64,000 nt of DNA from Nitratireductor aestuarii (GTDB lineage Bacteria; Pseudomonadota; Alphaproteobacteria; Rhizobiales; Rhizobiaceae), in assembly GCF_014641695.1 (NCBI RefSeq), contig NZ_BMIF01000013.1, forward strand, positions 1 through 64,000, in the 5' to 3' direction. Shown here piece by piece: positions 47,257 through 56,462 of the stretch. The notes under the pieces were generated by a model. The model was not told the DNA's origin, searched no databases, and saw nothing but the letters and a program-made list of their open reading frames with translations. Numbering within the stretch: position 1 is the stretch's first letter; every line of letters begins with the position of its first letter. The position numbers were made by a program, and so were the translations under genes.

Positions 47257-48147
47257 ATGTCCAAGAAGTTTCGCGGTGTTTACACCGTGATGATCACCCC
47301 GGTTGACGCCGATGGCCGCGCCAACCTCGCTGCTCTCGCCGACTTCACCAACTGGCAGATCGAGCAGGGCATCCATGGCCTGATCCCGCTCGGCTCCACC
47401 GGCGAATTCCTGTCGCTCTCCGAAGAAGACTGGGATGCAGTTGCCCGCACCGTGATTGACACGGCTGCTGGTCGCGTTCCTGTCCTGATCGGTACCGGCG
47501 CGGAAGACACCCGCGAAGCCGTTCGCTTGAGCAAGAAGGCCGAAGCCTTTGGCGCCGATGGCGTCATGATCATCCCGCCGTTCTATTCGACGCCGACCGA
47601 CGACGAGCTGGTCCAGCACTACAAGACCATTGCCGAGGCGATCTCGATCCCGATCATGGTCTACAACAACCCGGCAACGTCGAACGTCGACATGAAGCCG
47701 GAGCTGCTGGCGCGCATCGCCGAGATCAAGGGCTGCGACTACGTCAAGGAATCGACGCTCGAGGTTTTCCGCATCCGCGACATCATCCGTCTGGCAGGCA
47801 AGAACATGACGCCTTTCGGTGGCATCATGGGCTTTGAGTCCTTCGTCATGGGCGCTGAGGGCTGGGTGGCGGTTGCCTCCAACGTGGCTCCCGGACCGAT
47901 GGCCCGCATCTTCGAACTCGCCGCTGACGAGAAGAAGTATGATGAGGCCAAGGCGCTCTATCTCGAGTGGCTGCCGATCATCAACGCAGTTGGCGGACAG
48001 GCTTATGTCGCAGGCTCCAAGTCGCTGCTGACCCACATGGGCTTTGCCGCTGGCAACCCGCTGCCGCCGCGCCTGCCGCTGCCGGCAGAAAAGGATGCCG
48101 AGATGAAGGCGCTGGTCGAGCGGTTCAACCTTCGCTACGCCCGCTGA
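47257..48147 (+). CDS. dihydrodipicolinate synthase (DapA) family lyase/aldolase
   Basis: A 296-residue TIM-barrel class I aldolase/lyase. The Schiff-base Lys164 sits in YVKEST, the catalytic Tyr136 in VYNNP, and the carboxylate-binding GSTGE is at 46-50. The barrel is complete. In catabolic operons such proteins act as 2-keto-acid aldolases, dehydratases or the deaminase of pyrroline-4-hydroxy-2-carboxylate in hydroxyproline breakdown, not in lysine synthesis. The adjoining imino-acid-type dehydrogenase makes the deaminase option attractive, but no epimerase or semialdehyde dehydrogenase gene is present. Confidence 0.9.
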   Translation: MSKKFRGVYTVMITPVDADGRANLAALADFTNWQIEQGIHGLIPLGSTGEFLSLSEEDWDAVARTVIDTAAGRVPVLIGTGAEDTREAVRLSKKAEAFGADGVMIIPPFYSTPTDDELVQHYKTIAEAISIPIMVYNNPATSNVDMKPELLARIAEIKGCDYVKESTLEVFRIRDIIRLAGKNMTPFGGIMGFESFVMGAEGWVAVASNVAPGPMARIFELAADEKKYDEAKALYLEWLPIINAVGGQAYVAGSKSLLTHMGFAAGNPLPPRLPLPAEKDAEMKALVERFNLRYAR

Positions 48148-48159
48148 TGCAGGACTGAA

Positions 48160-51048
48160 ATGATGCTGGCTCCGACACAACAAAACGCTCAGGCAACGAT
48201 CTTCGTCGATGGCGTTGCGCATACCGTCGAAGCCGGCCTCTCGATCGCGGCTGCGCTGACGCAGTGTAGCCGCCCCGACTTTTCGACGGATGCCGCGGGC
48301 AAGAAGCGCGGCGTTTTCTGCGGCATGGGTGTCTGCCACGACTGCCTCGTGACGGTCGACGGACGCACCAGCCAGCGCGCTTGCATGACGCCGGTTGCCG
48401 ATGGCATGCACATCGACCGCCAGCAGGCCAAGCCGGATATCGCTTCTGCTGAGGTTGCCGATCTTCGTGCGATACCGGAGACGATCGAGCAGCGCTCGAT
48501 GGATCTGCTCATCATCGGTTCCGGCCCCGCGGGCCTTTCCGCCGCAATCGCCGCCGCATCCGCCGGCGCTTCCGTCACCATCGTCGACGAGCGTCACTCG
48601 GCTGGCGGCCAGTTCTACAAGCAACCGAACACCAGCTCGGCCCGCCGCGAACTAGAAGGCGACCGGCAGGCAAGTGATGGCGCAGCGCTGATTGCCCAGG
48701 CGCTGGCGCTTGGCGTCACCATCCTTGGCGGTGTAACCGTCTGGGGGGCTGCGCATGACGAGGATGGGCTTCCGGTCATCGGTTGTCTCGGACCTGATGG
48801 CGCTTTCTACTGCCATCCGAAGATGCTCATCATCGGCACCGGTGCATTCGAGCGTCCCGCGCCGATTAAGGGTTGGACGCTCCCCGGCGTCATGACCGCA
48901 GGCGCGGCCCAAACGCTTCTGCGCAGCTATGCAACGCTGCCCGGCAAGCGCGTCCTGATCGCGGGCAACGGTCCGCTCAACATTCAGGTCGCCGCCGAAA
49001 TCGTCAAGGCTGGAGGCACGGTGCTGCAGCTTGTCGAACGTGCCGCCGCCCCTTGGACGCGTCCCGTAGAGTCGGCAGCGCTTCTGCGGCATGACCCGGC
49101 GCTCGCCATCAAGGGCATGAAGGAAATTGCCCGTCTCCAGCAGGCTGGTGTGAAGTTCGCCTGGCGGTCGGAAGTCACGGAAATTCACGGTGACGAGCGC
49201 GTTCGCTCGGTCACCGTTTCGGGACCGAAGGGCACCGCGACGCTCGAGGTGGACACGGTTCTGCTCGGCGGCGACTTTACCTCATCGAACGAACTTTCGC
49301 GGCTTCTGGGCTGCGCCCACAGCGTCCGGGAAGACGGGACCCTGCAGGCCGTCTGCGGTTCTGATGGTGAAAGTTCGCTGAAGCACATTCACATTGTCGG
49401 CGAGGCTTCTCGCTTCGGCGGCGCGCATGTCGCCATGGCCGCTGGCAGGCTCGCGGGCCTCGCGATCGCAAGGAAGCTCAGCCTGAAGGCAGAGCCCGAC
49501 GCGGCGGCCGAGCGCAAGCTTTCCCGCGCCACGGCCTTCCAGGCTGCACTCTGGAAGCTCTTTGCGCCGACCACGCCTGAAACCTCTGTTTCTGACGCCA
49601 CCATCGCCTGCCGTTGCGAGAGCGTTCTTGCACGAACGCTGAAGGGCACGGCTGATGCGAGCCCGCCCGACATTGCAACCTTGAAGCGTCTTACCCGCGC
49701 AGGCATGGGCCGCTGCCAGAGCCGCTATTGCAGCCGTACTCTGACGAAGCTTGCAGGCAAGCCGCTCAACGACACCAACGGTCTGCTTGCGCCGCAGATG
49801 CCGCTCCGCCCGATCCCGCTCGCGGCCCTTGCCCTCGAAAAGCCGGAATGGGGTGGCCACAAGCGCGCGCTGCTGCCCGAGCGTCCTCCGCTGCCCCACA
49901 AGGATCCGCTTCCGGTGAAGGAAGCTGCGACCGTGGTCATCGGCGGCGGCATTGCCGGACTTTCCACGGCGCTCTTCCTCGCCCGTGCTGGTCAGGATGT
50001 CGTCGTGCTCGAACGCGCCTTCCCGGGTGGTCTCGCATCGGGCGGTAATGCCGGCAGCCTTCACGCGCAGCTTCTTTCCTTCGACCATGGCGCCCGCGCA
50101 GAAGGCGGCGGCGGTGCTGCAGCGCAAACCCTGCCGCTCCAGCGCGACTCCATCCTGCTCTGGCAGCAGCTTCAGAACGAGACCGGCAAAGACTTCGAGA
50201 TGAAGATCACCGGTGGTCTGATGGTTGGCGAGACCGAGGCGCATATGCGCTTCCTCGAGGAAAAGACCAGCGTCGAACGGCAAATGGGCATTGAATGCCA
50301 TGTCATAGGCAAGGCTGATCTTGAAAAGCTTGAGCCCTCGCTGTCACCGCTGATGATTGGCGGCGCCTACTGCCCATTGGAAGGCAAGATCAATCCCTTG
50401 GTTGCAACACCTCATGTGATGGATGCAGCCATTGCAGCCGGTGCCCGCGTCTTCGACCGCACGGAAGTGCTCTCGCTTGAGAAGTCCGGGACGGGTTACA
50501 CGATCACCACGTCGCGCGGTGTCATCCGCGCCGGCAAGGTTGTGAATGCGGCAGGTGCCTTCGCTTCACGCATCGGCGCGATGCTCGGCCTGAACGTGCC
50601 GGTGTTTGGCGCACCGCTGCAGATGATCGTGACGGAAGCGGCGGCCCCGGCGATCTCGCATCTCGTAGCCCATGCGGACCGTCACCTGACGCTGAAACAG
50701 GCGACGAACGGCAATTTCATCATCGGCGGCGGCTGGACGGCCGGGCTCGATCCGGTCCACAGCCATCCGCGCCCGATGTTCTCCAGCATTGAAGGTAATG
50801 TCTGGGTTGCGCAGCATGTGGTTCCGGGTCTGCGCAAGCTGCATGTCATCCGCACCTGGGCGGCCATGAACATCAATATCGACGGCGCGCCGATCCTCGG
50901 CGAGCATCCGGCCATGCCGGGCTTCTTCAATGCCGTCACATCCAACGGTTTCACGCTTGGCCCGATCGTTGGCCAGCTTACAGCAGAACTCATATGCGGC
51001 CGCGATCCGGGCCGCGATCTCACGCCCTATTCCATCGGGCGTTTTTAA
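48160..51048 (+). CDS. three-part flavoprotein dehydrogenase, HcnA-HcnB-HcnC-like fusion
   Basis: A 962-residue fusion. Residues 10-95 form a [2Fe-2S] domain with Cys54, 59, 62 and 75 (HcnA/SoxA-N type). Residues 113-470 form an FAD/NAD(P) oxidoreductase with GSGPAG at 120-125 and a second nucleotide motif GNGPLN near 269. Residues 480-530 form a BFD-like [2Fe-2S] site with Cys484, 486, 519 and 524. After a linker, residues 590-962 form a D-amino-acid-oxidase-type FAD domain ([17 protein letters not shown]). Separate subunits of this type make hydrogen cyanide synthase, opine oxidases and D-hydroxyproline/proline dehydrogenases, which oxidise secondary amines or imino acids. It starts 12 bases after the DapA-family gene. 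Confidence 0.93.
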   Translation: MMLAPTQQNAQATIFVDGVAHTVEAGLSIAAALTQCSRPDFSTDAAGKKRGVFCGMGVCHDCLVTVDGRTSQRACMTPVADGMHIDRQQAKPDIASAEVADLRAIPETIEQRSMDLLIIGSGPAGLSAAIAAASAGASVTIVDERHSAGGQFYKQPNTSSARRELEGDRQASDGAALIAQALALGVTILGGVTVWGAAHDEDGLPVIGCLGPDGAFYCHPKMLIIGTGAFERPAPIKGWTLPGVMTAGAAQTLLRSYATLPGKRVLIAGNGPLNIQVAAEIVKAGGTVLQLVERAAAPWTRPVESAALLRHDPALAIKGMKEIARLQQAGVKFAWRSEVTEIHGDERVRSVTVSGPKGTATLEVDTVLLGGDFTSSNELSRLLGCAHSVREDGTLQAVCGSDGESSLKHIHIVGEASRFGGAHVAMAAGRLAGLAIARKLSLKAEPDAAAERKLSRATAFQAALWKLFAPTTPETSVSDATIACRCESVLARTLKGTADASPPDIATLKRLTRAGMGRCQSRYCSRTLTKLAGKPLNDTNGLLAPQMPLRPIPLAALALEKPEWGGHKRALLPERPPLPHKDPLPVKEAATVVIGGGIAGLSTALFLARAGQDVVVLERAFPGGLASGGNAGSLHAQLLSFDHGARAEGGGGAAAQTLPLQRDSILLWQQLQNETGKDFEMKITGGLMVGETEAHMRFLEEKTSVERQMGIECHVIGKADLEKLEPSLSPLMIGGAYCPLEGKINPLVATPHVMDAAIAAGARVFDRTEVLSLEKSGTGYTITTSRGVIRAGKVVNAAGAFASRIGAMLGLNVPVFGAPLQMIVTEAAAPAISHLVAHADRHLTLKQATNGNFIIGGGWTAGLDPVHSHPRPMFSSIEGNVWVAQHVVPGLRKLHVIRTWAAMNINIDGAPILGEHPAMPGFFNAVTSNGFTLGPIVGQLTAELICGRDPGRDLTPYSIGRF

Positions 51049-51056
51049 GGAGAGCG

Positions 51057-51788
51057 ATGATGATCGAAATCAACGGCGTTACCAAATACTACGGCAACTT
51101 CGCTGTCCTGAAGAATTGCAGCACAAGCGTTGCGAAGGGTGAAGTTGTCGTTGTGTGCGGACCCTCCGGTTCGGGCAAGTCGACGCTGATCAAGTGCGTC
51201 AACGCGCTGGAGCCGATCAGCGAAGGGTCGATCAAGGTCGATGGCATCGAGGTCAACGATCCGAAGACCAACCTGCCGGAACTGCGCACGCTGGTCGGCA
51301 TGGTGTTCCAGAACTTCGAGCTCTTCCCGCACCTGCGCATAGTTGAAAACATCATGCTGGCGCAGCGCATCGTGCTCGGCCGCAACGAGAGCGCCGCACA
51401 GAAGACGGCCATGGCGCTCCTCGATCGCGTCGGCCTTGCCGATCACGCGCACAAGTTCCCGAGCCAGCTTTCGGGTGGTCAGCAGCAGCGCGTTGCGATT
51501 GCCCGCGCGCTTGCCATGAACCCGAAGGCGATGCTCTTCGATGAGCCGACCTCCGCGCTCGACCCCGAGATGATCTCGGAAGTGCTGGACGTCATGACCA
51601 GCCTTGCCGCTGAAGGCATGACGATGATGATCGTCACCCATGAAATGGGCTTTGCCCGCAAGGTCGCGACTCGCGTAGTCTTCATTGATCAGGGTGAGAT
51701 CGTCGAGGATCGCCCGACCGAAGAATTCTTCAACAACCGCCACAACCCGCGCACCGAGGCGTTTCTCGGCAAGATCCTGCACCATTGA
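51057..51788 (+). CDS. polar amino-acid-type ABC ATPase
   Basis: A 243-residue GlnQ/HisP-type ATPase with Walker [11 protein letters not shown]-loop FQNFELFPH, signature [15 protein letters not shown], Walker [15 protein letters not shown] and switch His THEMG. AAGGAGAG precedes ATG 51057, 8 bases after the flavoprotein stop. It completes the transporter begun at 45600 and 46543, with the two enzyme genes inserted between permease and ATPase. Confidence 0.93.
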   Translation: MMIEINGVTKYYGNFAVLKNCSTSVAKGEVVVVCGPSGSGKSTLIKCVNALEPISEGSIKVDGIEVNDPKTNLPELRTLVGMVFQNFELFPHLRIVENIMLAQRIVLGRNESAAQKTAMALLDRVGLADHAHKFPSQLSGGQQQRVAIARALAMNPKAMLFDEPTSALDPEMISEVLDVMTSLAAEGMTMMIVTHEMGFARKVATRVVFIDQGEIVEDRPTEEFFNNRHNPRTEAFLGKILHH

Positions 51789-51796
51789 GGATGACC

Positions 51797-53206
51797 ATGA
51801 GCACGTTCGATCTCATCATCAAAGGCGGAACCATCGCAACGGCCTCCGATGTCTATACCGCGGACATCGCCATCAAGGACGGCAAGATCGTCCAGATCGG
51901 TACCTCGCTGGATGGTGCCGAGAAGGTGATTGACGCTACCGGCAAGTACGTTCTGCCGGGCGGCATCGACAGCCACGTCCACATCTCCCAGCCCTCGGGC
52001 GAGGGGATTTCCATGGCCGACGATTTCGAGACCGGAACGCGCTCGGCACTCTTCGGCGGAAACACGACGGTCCTGCCGTTCTGCCTGCAGGAGAAGGGAA
52101 CGCCGCTCCGCCAGACGTTGAACGCCTATCACAAGCTGGCCGAGGGCAACCTCTACACCGACGTCAGCTTCCACCTGATCGTCTCCGAGACGAACCCGAC
52201 GCTGCTTGGTCAGGAACTGCCGGCGCTCGCGGGCGAGGGCTACGCCTCCTTCAAGGTCTTCATGACCTATGAGGGCCTGCGTCTCAACGATGCAGAAATC
52301 CTGAAGACGCTGGACGTCGCCCGCTCCACCGGCTCCACGGTGATGATCCACTGCGAGAACGAGGACGCGATCCGTTACCTGATAGAGAAGCACGAGGCTG
52401 CCGGCGATGTTGCGCCGCGCGCCCACGCCTCGACCCGTCCGGCCGCCGTGGAGCGCGAGGCAACCCACCGTGCGCTGACGCTTGCCGAGATCGCTGATGT
52501 GCCGATCGTCATCGTCCATGTCTCCAACGGTCAGGCGATGGAAGAGATTTCGCGCGCCCGCGCCCGGGGCCTCAAGGTTTTTGGCGAGACCTGCCCGCAG
52601 TACCTGATGCTGACGGCAGAAGACCTCGACGGCATGGACTGGGAGGGCGCGAAGTTCGTGTGCTCACCGCCTCCCCGCGACAAGGCTGCGCAGGAAGAAT
52701 GCTGGCGCGGCATCGAGACGGGTGTGTTCGACCTGTTCTCGTCCGACCATTGCCCGTTCAAGTACGACGATGAACGCGGCAAGAAATTCCCGAAGGGCAA
52801 GGAAAGCTTCCGCCACATCCCGAATGGCATTCCGGGCGTGGAGACCCGTATGCCGATCCTGTTCTCGGAAGGCGTCATGAAGGGCCGTATCGACCTTTCG
52901 CGCTTCGTCGCACTGACGTCGACCAACCACGCCAAGACCTATGGCCTCTATCCGCAGAAGGGCACGATTTCGATCGGCTCCGACGCGGATATCGCGATCT
53001 GGGACCCGAGCGTCAAGCGCACCATCCGTCACGCCGAACTCCACGACGGCGCGGATTACTCGCCGTATGAAGGAATCGAGGTAACCGGTTGGCCTACCAC
53101 GGTTATCCTGCGCGGCAGCGTCATGGTCAGCGACGGCGAGCTCGTCGGCAAGAAGGGCGACGGCCAGTATCAGACGGCCCGCACCCGCACCCCCAATTCT
53201 CTCTGA
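51797..53206 (+). CDS. dihydropyrimidinase/hydantoinase
   Basis: A 469-residue cyclic amidohydrolase. The binuclear metal site is complete: His60 and His62 (DSHVH), carbamylated Lys153 (ASFKVFMTY), His185 (MIHCEN), His241 (IVHVSN) and Asp317 (SSDHCPF). Tyr158 is the usual substrate-stabilising residue. It hydrolyses dihydropyrimidines, hydantoins or other cyclic imides to N-carbamoyl or ring-opened amino acids. ATG 51797, with AGGA 6 bases upstream, follows the ATPase by 8 bases. No N-carbamoyl amidohydrolase is next to it; the M20 enzyme at 39585 is a candidate partner. Confidence 0.92.
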   Translation: MSTFDLIIKGGTIATASDVYTADIAIKDGKIVQIGTSLDGAEKVIDATGKYVLPGGIDSHVHISQPSGEGISMADDFETGTRSALFGGNTTVLPFCLQEKGTPLRQTLNAYHKLAEGNLYTDVSFHLIVSETNPTLLGQELPALAGEGYASFKVFMTYEGLRLNDAEILKTLDVARSTGSTVMIHCENEDAIRYLIEKHEAAGDVAPRAHASTRPAAVEREATHRALTLAEIADVPIVIVHVSNGQAMEEISRARARGLKVFGETCPQYLMLTAEDLDGMDWEGAKFVCSPPPRDKAAQEECWRGIETGVFDLFSSDHCPFKYDDERGKKFPKGKESFRHIPNGIPGVETRMPILFSEGVMKGRIDLSRFVALTSTNHAKTYGLYPQKGTISIGSDADIAIWDPSVKRTIRHAELHDGADYSPYEGIEVTGWPTTVILRGSVMVSDGELVGKKGDGQYQTARTRTPNSL

Positions 53207-53221
53207 TAACTGGAACTTGAC

Positions 53222-53632
53222 ATGAACCTGAAAGTCACCGCCGGCCCGTTCGTCTTCGACGCTGTTTTGGAAACCGAAAAGGCTCCGAAGACCTGCGAGG
53301 CGTTTCTGAAGCTCCTGCCTTTCGAAAACAAGATCATCCACGTGCGCTGGTCGGGCGAGGGCGTCTGGGTTCCGCTTGGCGACAACCACTTCAGCGTCGG
53401 CTTTGAGAACAACACCAGCCATCCGGCTCCCGGACACTTCATTCTGTATCCGGGTGGTGAGAGCGAGGCAGAAATCCTGCTCGCCTATGGTGGCGTCGAC
53501 TTCTCCTCGAAGGTTGGCCAGCTCTCCGGCAACCATTTTCTGACGCTCACCTCGAACCTCGACAAGCTCCCCGAGCTTGGCAACAAGGTCCTGTGGGAAG
53601 GCGCGCACGACATCAAGTTTGAGCTGGCCTGA
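53222..53632 (+). CDS. DUF3830 family cyclophilin-like protein
   Basis: A 136-residue cytoplasmic protein with a small beta-barrel sequence pattern (FVFDAVLETEKAPKTCEAFLKLLP and a GHFILYPGG centre) typical of DUF3830, structurally cyclophilin-like. It lacks evident prolyl-isomerase residues. Proteins of this family are recurrent in amino-acid and amide catabolic operons, but their role is not known to me. It is the last gene of the right cluster, 15 bases after the hydantoinase, before a strong terminator. Confidence 0.85.
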   Translation: MNLKVTAGPFVFDAVLETEKAPKTCEAFLKLLPFENKIIHVRWSGEGVWVPLGDNHFSVGFENNTSHPAPGHFILYPGGESEAEILLAYGGVDFSSKVGQLSGNHFLTLTSNLDKLPELGNKVLWEGAHDIKFELA

Positions 53633-53652
53633 TCGAGCCCTCGAACGCCTTT

Positions 53653-53687
53653 GAAAATGCCCCGGAGCACTGTTCCGGGGCATTTTC
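53653..53687 (+). terminator. strong Rho-independent terminator of the right cluster
   Basis: GAAAATGCCCCGGA, a 7-base loop and TCCGGGGCATTTTC form a 14-bp perfect stem followed by TTTTG. It begins 21 bases after the DUF3830 stop, and the A-rich left arm makes it potentially bidirectional. Confidence 0.92.
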
Positions 53688-53824
53688 TTTTGTGGCCTTC
53701 TTCCACGACACGTTGCCGCGCAGGTCATCTACCGATTGACCTGCAAGGACGTTTTCCCTACGCCGCGTGAAACTGTGGCCGCCTTAGCACGCCGGGGCGT
53801 CCGCTACCTTCTCAGAGATTTGCA

Positions 53825-55291
53825 ATGAACTTATCGTCCATCCGCCGGGAATGGTCCGCCAACCCTGTCCGTGAAATGCTTGCCGGAGCGGTCGCGACCT
53901 TCGCGCTCATCCCCGAGGTGATCGCCTTTTCCTTTGTGGCGGGCGTTGATCCGCAGGTTGGGCTCTTCGCATCGTTCATCATCGGCATCGTGATCGCGTT
54001 TACGGGCGGAAGGCCTGCAATGATCTCGGCGGCGGCTGGATCGGTGGCGTTGGTCGTTGCTCCGCTAGTCGCGATTCATGGCGTGCAATATCTCTTCGCT
54101 GCCGGTCTGCTCGCAGGGCTGATCCAGATCTTATTCGGCGTGCTGGGCCTCAGCGCGCTGATGCGGTTCGTTTCCCAGTCGGTGCGCACGGGCTTCGTCA
54201 ACGCGCTCGCCCTCCTGATCTTCGCCGCGCAGCTGCCGCATATCATCGGCGGGGATGCGCTGGCCTATGCGATGCTGGCGGCTGGGCTCGTGGTCATCTA
54301 CCTCGCGCCGCGGATCACGACGGCCATCCCGTCGCCGCTCATCTGCATCCTGCTGCTGACGCTCGTCTCCGTTTTCATGGATCTGCCGGTGAAGACGGTG
54401 GCGGATCTTGGTCAGCTGCCCGACGCGTTGCCCATCTTCAGCTGGCCAATGGTGCCGCTCACCTGGGAAACGCTGACCATCATCATCGGACCGGCGCTCG
54501 CGATCGCCATGGTCGGGATGCTGGAATCGCTGATGACGGCGAGCGTGGTCGATGACCTCACGGCCACGACGAGTTCCAAGGACCGCGAGTGCACGGGCCT
54601 CGGCCTTGCCAACATCGCCTCCAGCCTCTTCGGCGGCATTGCCGGCTGTGGCATGATCGGCCAGACCGTCAGCAACGTGAAATACGGCGGGCGTGGCCGC
54701 CTCTCGACGCTTTTCGCCGGCGTGCTGCTGCTGGTCCTCATGGTCATCCTGAAGCCATGGGTCTCGCAGGTCCCAATCGCCGCGCTGGTTGCAATCATGG
54801 TGATGGTGTCGATCGACACTTTCGACTGGAAGTCACTGAAGACACTGGTCGTGCATCCAAAGACCTCCAGCATGGTCATGCTGGTGACGGTGCTGGTGAC
54901 CGTCTTCACCTCCAACCTGGCGGTCGGCGTAGCAGTTGGTGTTCTCTTGAGCGGCGTGTTCTTCACCTTCAAGGTCGCTCGGCTGCTCGACATCGCGACT
55001 GAAGTCGACGAGGAGGCGAGGGAGGTGCACTACCGGGTCGCCGGTCAGGTGTTCTTCGCATCCTCCGACGCGTTCATCGACGCGTTCGACATCCAGGCGG
55101 CAGAGGAAATGAAGGTCACGATCGACGTGTCAAAGGCGCATTTCTGGGACATTACGGCGGTTGCAGCTCTTGAAAAGGTGGTGCAGCGTTTCCGTGCCCA
55201 CGGGGTTCCGGCGCAGGTGATCGGGCTCAACGAGGCAAGCGCAAGCCTGATCACCCGGCTTGATGAACAGGCTAGGCTGAAGGAAGTCTAA
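53825..55291 (+). CDS. SulP family inorganic anion transporter with STAS domain
   Basis: A 488-residue membrane protein with 10 or more spans (opening [26 protein letters not shown]; signature-like [23 protein letters not shown] near residue 60). A cytoplasmic STAS domain occupies residues about 395-485 ([26 protein letters not shown]). Members carry sulfate, bicarbonate or organic anions with a Na+ or H+ gradient. It stands alone after the terminator; the ribosome site before ATG 53825 is weak. Substrate not assignable. Confidence 0.9.
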   Translation: MNLSSIRREWSANPVREMLAGAVATFALIPEVIAFSFVAGVDPQVGLFASFIIGIVIAFTGGRPAMISAAAGSVALVVAPLVAIHGVQYLFAAGLLAGLIQILFGVLGLSALMRFVSQSVRTGFVNALALLIFAAQLPHIIGGDALAYAMLAAGLVVIYLAPRITTAIPSPLICILLLTLVSVFMDLPVKTVADLGQLPDALPIFSWPMVPLTWETLTIIIGPALAIAMVGMLESLMTASVVDDLTATTSSKDRECTGLGLANIASSLFGGIAGCGMIGQTVSNVKYGGRGRLSTLFAGVLLLVLMVILKPWVSQVPIAALVAIMVMVSIDTFDWKSLKTLVVHPKTSSMVMLVTVLVTVFTSNLAVGVAVGVLLSGVFFTFKVARLLDIATEVDEEAREVHYRVAGQVFFASSDAFIDAFDIQAAEEMKVTIDVSKAHFWDITAVAALEKVVQRFRAHGVPAQVIGLNEASASLITRLDEQARLKEV

Positions 55292-55385
55292 AACCACCTT
55301 CAACCATTCGTGATCGCAGAATGTTTGCCGGCTGGCAGGAATTGCTTTCTGATGGGTCCTCACGCTCACCAGAGGAGGACTGAGA

Positions 55386-56012
55386 ATGAAGCCGATTGTT
55401 CTGGCTGCATCTGCCGCACTACTGTTGACTGCCGTACCCGCTGCTTTCGCGCAAAATACCGATATTGGTTTCTTCATCACGAGCGTCGGTCTTGGCGACG
55501 GCGCCAATTTGGGCGGCCTCGAAGGGGCGGACGCCCATTGCCAGCAGCTTGCGGAAGAGGCGGGCGCCACGGGAGGTGAGTGGCGGGCTTATCTCAGCGC
55601 TGAAGGGGTGAATGCGAAAGACCGGATAGGCTCGGGACCCTGGGCGAATGCGAAGGGTGAGATCATCGCCAACAGTGTTGAAGAGCTGCACAGCGAGCAG
55701 AACAATATCACCAAGGCCACAGCCCTTACGGAAAAGGGCGAGCCGGTTTCCGGTCGAGGCGAGACCCCGAACCAGCACGACATTCTCACAGGCTCCAATG
55801 CCGACGGCACGTTGGCAGCGGGCCAGACCTGTGGCGACTGGACCCTCAATGGCGAGGGCAGCGCCATGCTCGGGCACCATGACCGTATGGGCCCTGAAAC
55901 CCTGGCGACCGGTACTTCGTGGAATGCAGCCCATCCATCGCGCGGTTGCGGACAGGAAGCGCTGATCGGCACAGGCGGCAACGGCTACTTCTACTGCTTC
56001 AAGGCCAACTGA
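55386..56012 (+). CDS. secreted protein with C-type-lectin/endostatin-like pattern
   Basis: A 208-residue exported protein. The signal peptide is 22 residues (ending AAFAQN). The mature domain starts with GFFITSVGLGDGANLGGLEGADAHCQQLA and has five cysteines, with WRAYLS and a GCGQEALIGTGGNGYFYCF ending. This pattern recalls lectin- or endostatin-like folds found in DUF1554-type proteins, but I cannot name the family with certainty. AGAGGAGG precedes ATG 55386. Stand-alone gene; likely periplasmic or surface located. Confidence 0.75.
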   Translation: MKPIVLAASAALLLTAVPAAFAQNTDIGFFITSVGLGDGANLGGLEGADAHCQQLAEEAGATGGEWRAYLSAEGVNAKDRIGSGPWANAKGEIIANSVEELHSEQNNITKATALTEKGEPVSGRGETPNQHDILTGSNADGTLAAGQTCGDWTLNGEGSAMLGHHDRMGPETLATGTSWNAAHPSRGCGQEALIGTGGNGYFYCFKAN

Positions 56013-56036
56013 TCCTGCTCTTCCATAGGTAAGACA

Positions 56037-56064
56037 AAGCCGCCGCGTGGCTGCGCGACGGCTT
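56037..56064 (-). terminator. hairpin between the secreted-protein and yjdM-like genes
   Basis: AAGCCGCCGCG, a 6-base loop and CGCGACGGCTT pair over 11 positions with one mismatch. On the minus strand the stem is followed by a short T-rich run (TTTGTCTT), so it best serves the yjdM-like gene and could also stop the convergent gene. Confidence 0.65.
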
Positions 56065-56090
56065 CCTTGGGGTTAAACGTTTGTAACTGA

Positions 56091-56393
56091 TCAACGCTTG
56101 CGGACGAATTCCGTGCGCAGCACCAGCCCCTTGATCGTGTCGTGACGGCAGTCGATCTCTTCGGGGTTCTCGGTCAGCCGGATCGACTTGATCAGGGTGC
56201 CCTGTTTCAGCGTCTGACCGGCGCCCTTGACCTTGAGGTCCTTGATCAGGACGACGGAATCCCCGTCAGCGAGAATATTGCCGGAGGCATCCCGAACTTC
56301 TGCCGCCTTGGCCCTCTCTGCTGCCACTTCGGAAGCGGGACGCCATTCTCCGGTCGCTTCATCGTAGACGTAGTCGTCGTTCTGATCACTCAA
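56091..56393 (-). CDS. YjdM/PhnA-like protein lacking the zinc ribbon
   Basis: A 100-residue cytoplasmic protein whose C-terminal 65 residues match the YjdM (PhnA) domain (ILADGDSVVLIKDLKVKGAGQTLKQG and DCRHDTIKGLVLRTEFVRK). The N-terminal four-cysteine zinc ribbon of E. coli YjdM is replaced by an acidic segment (DDYVYDEATGEW). The start codon appears to be TTG at 56393 with AAGGAAGGG upstream. Despite the old phnA name there is no phosphonate gene nearby; the function is unknown. Confidence 0.8.
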   Translation of the reverse strand: MSDQNDDYVYDEATGEWRPASEVAAERAKAAEVRDASGNILADGDSVVLIKDLKVKGAGQTLKQGTLIKSIRLTENPEEIDCRHDTIKGLVLRTEFVRKR

Positions 56394-56462
56394 CTGCAGT
56401 GCCCTTCCTTGGGATTTCTGGAATGCGTTTGTCAGCGCCCTTAGCGCGGATAGCAGCCGAGA

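Noticed and set aside
47239-48624. 461-codon open frame on the minus strand
   Set aside because: Antisense shadow of the DapA-family and flavoprotein genes; Arg/Asp/His-rich low-complexity translation without motifs.
48160-51048. Triple fusion as a possible artefact of missed stop codons
   Set aside because: The frame is continuous with no in-frame stop, cofactor motifs of all three parts are intact, and the linker is in frame, so a sequencing artefact joining genes is unlikely.
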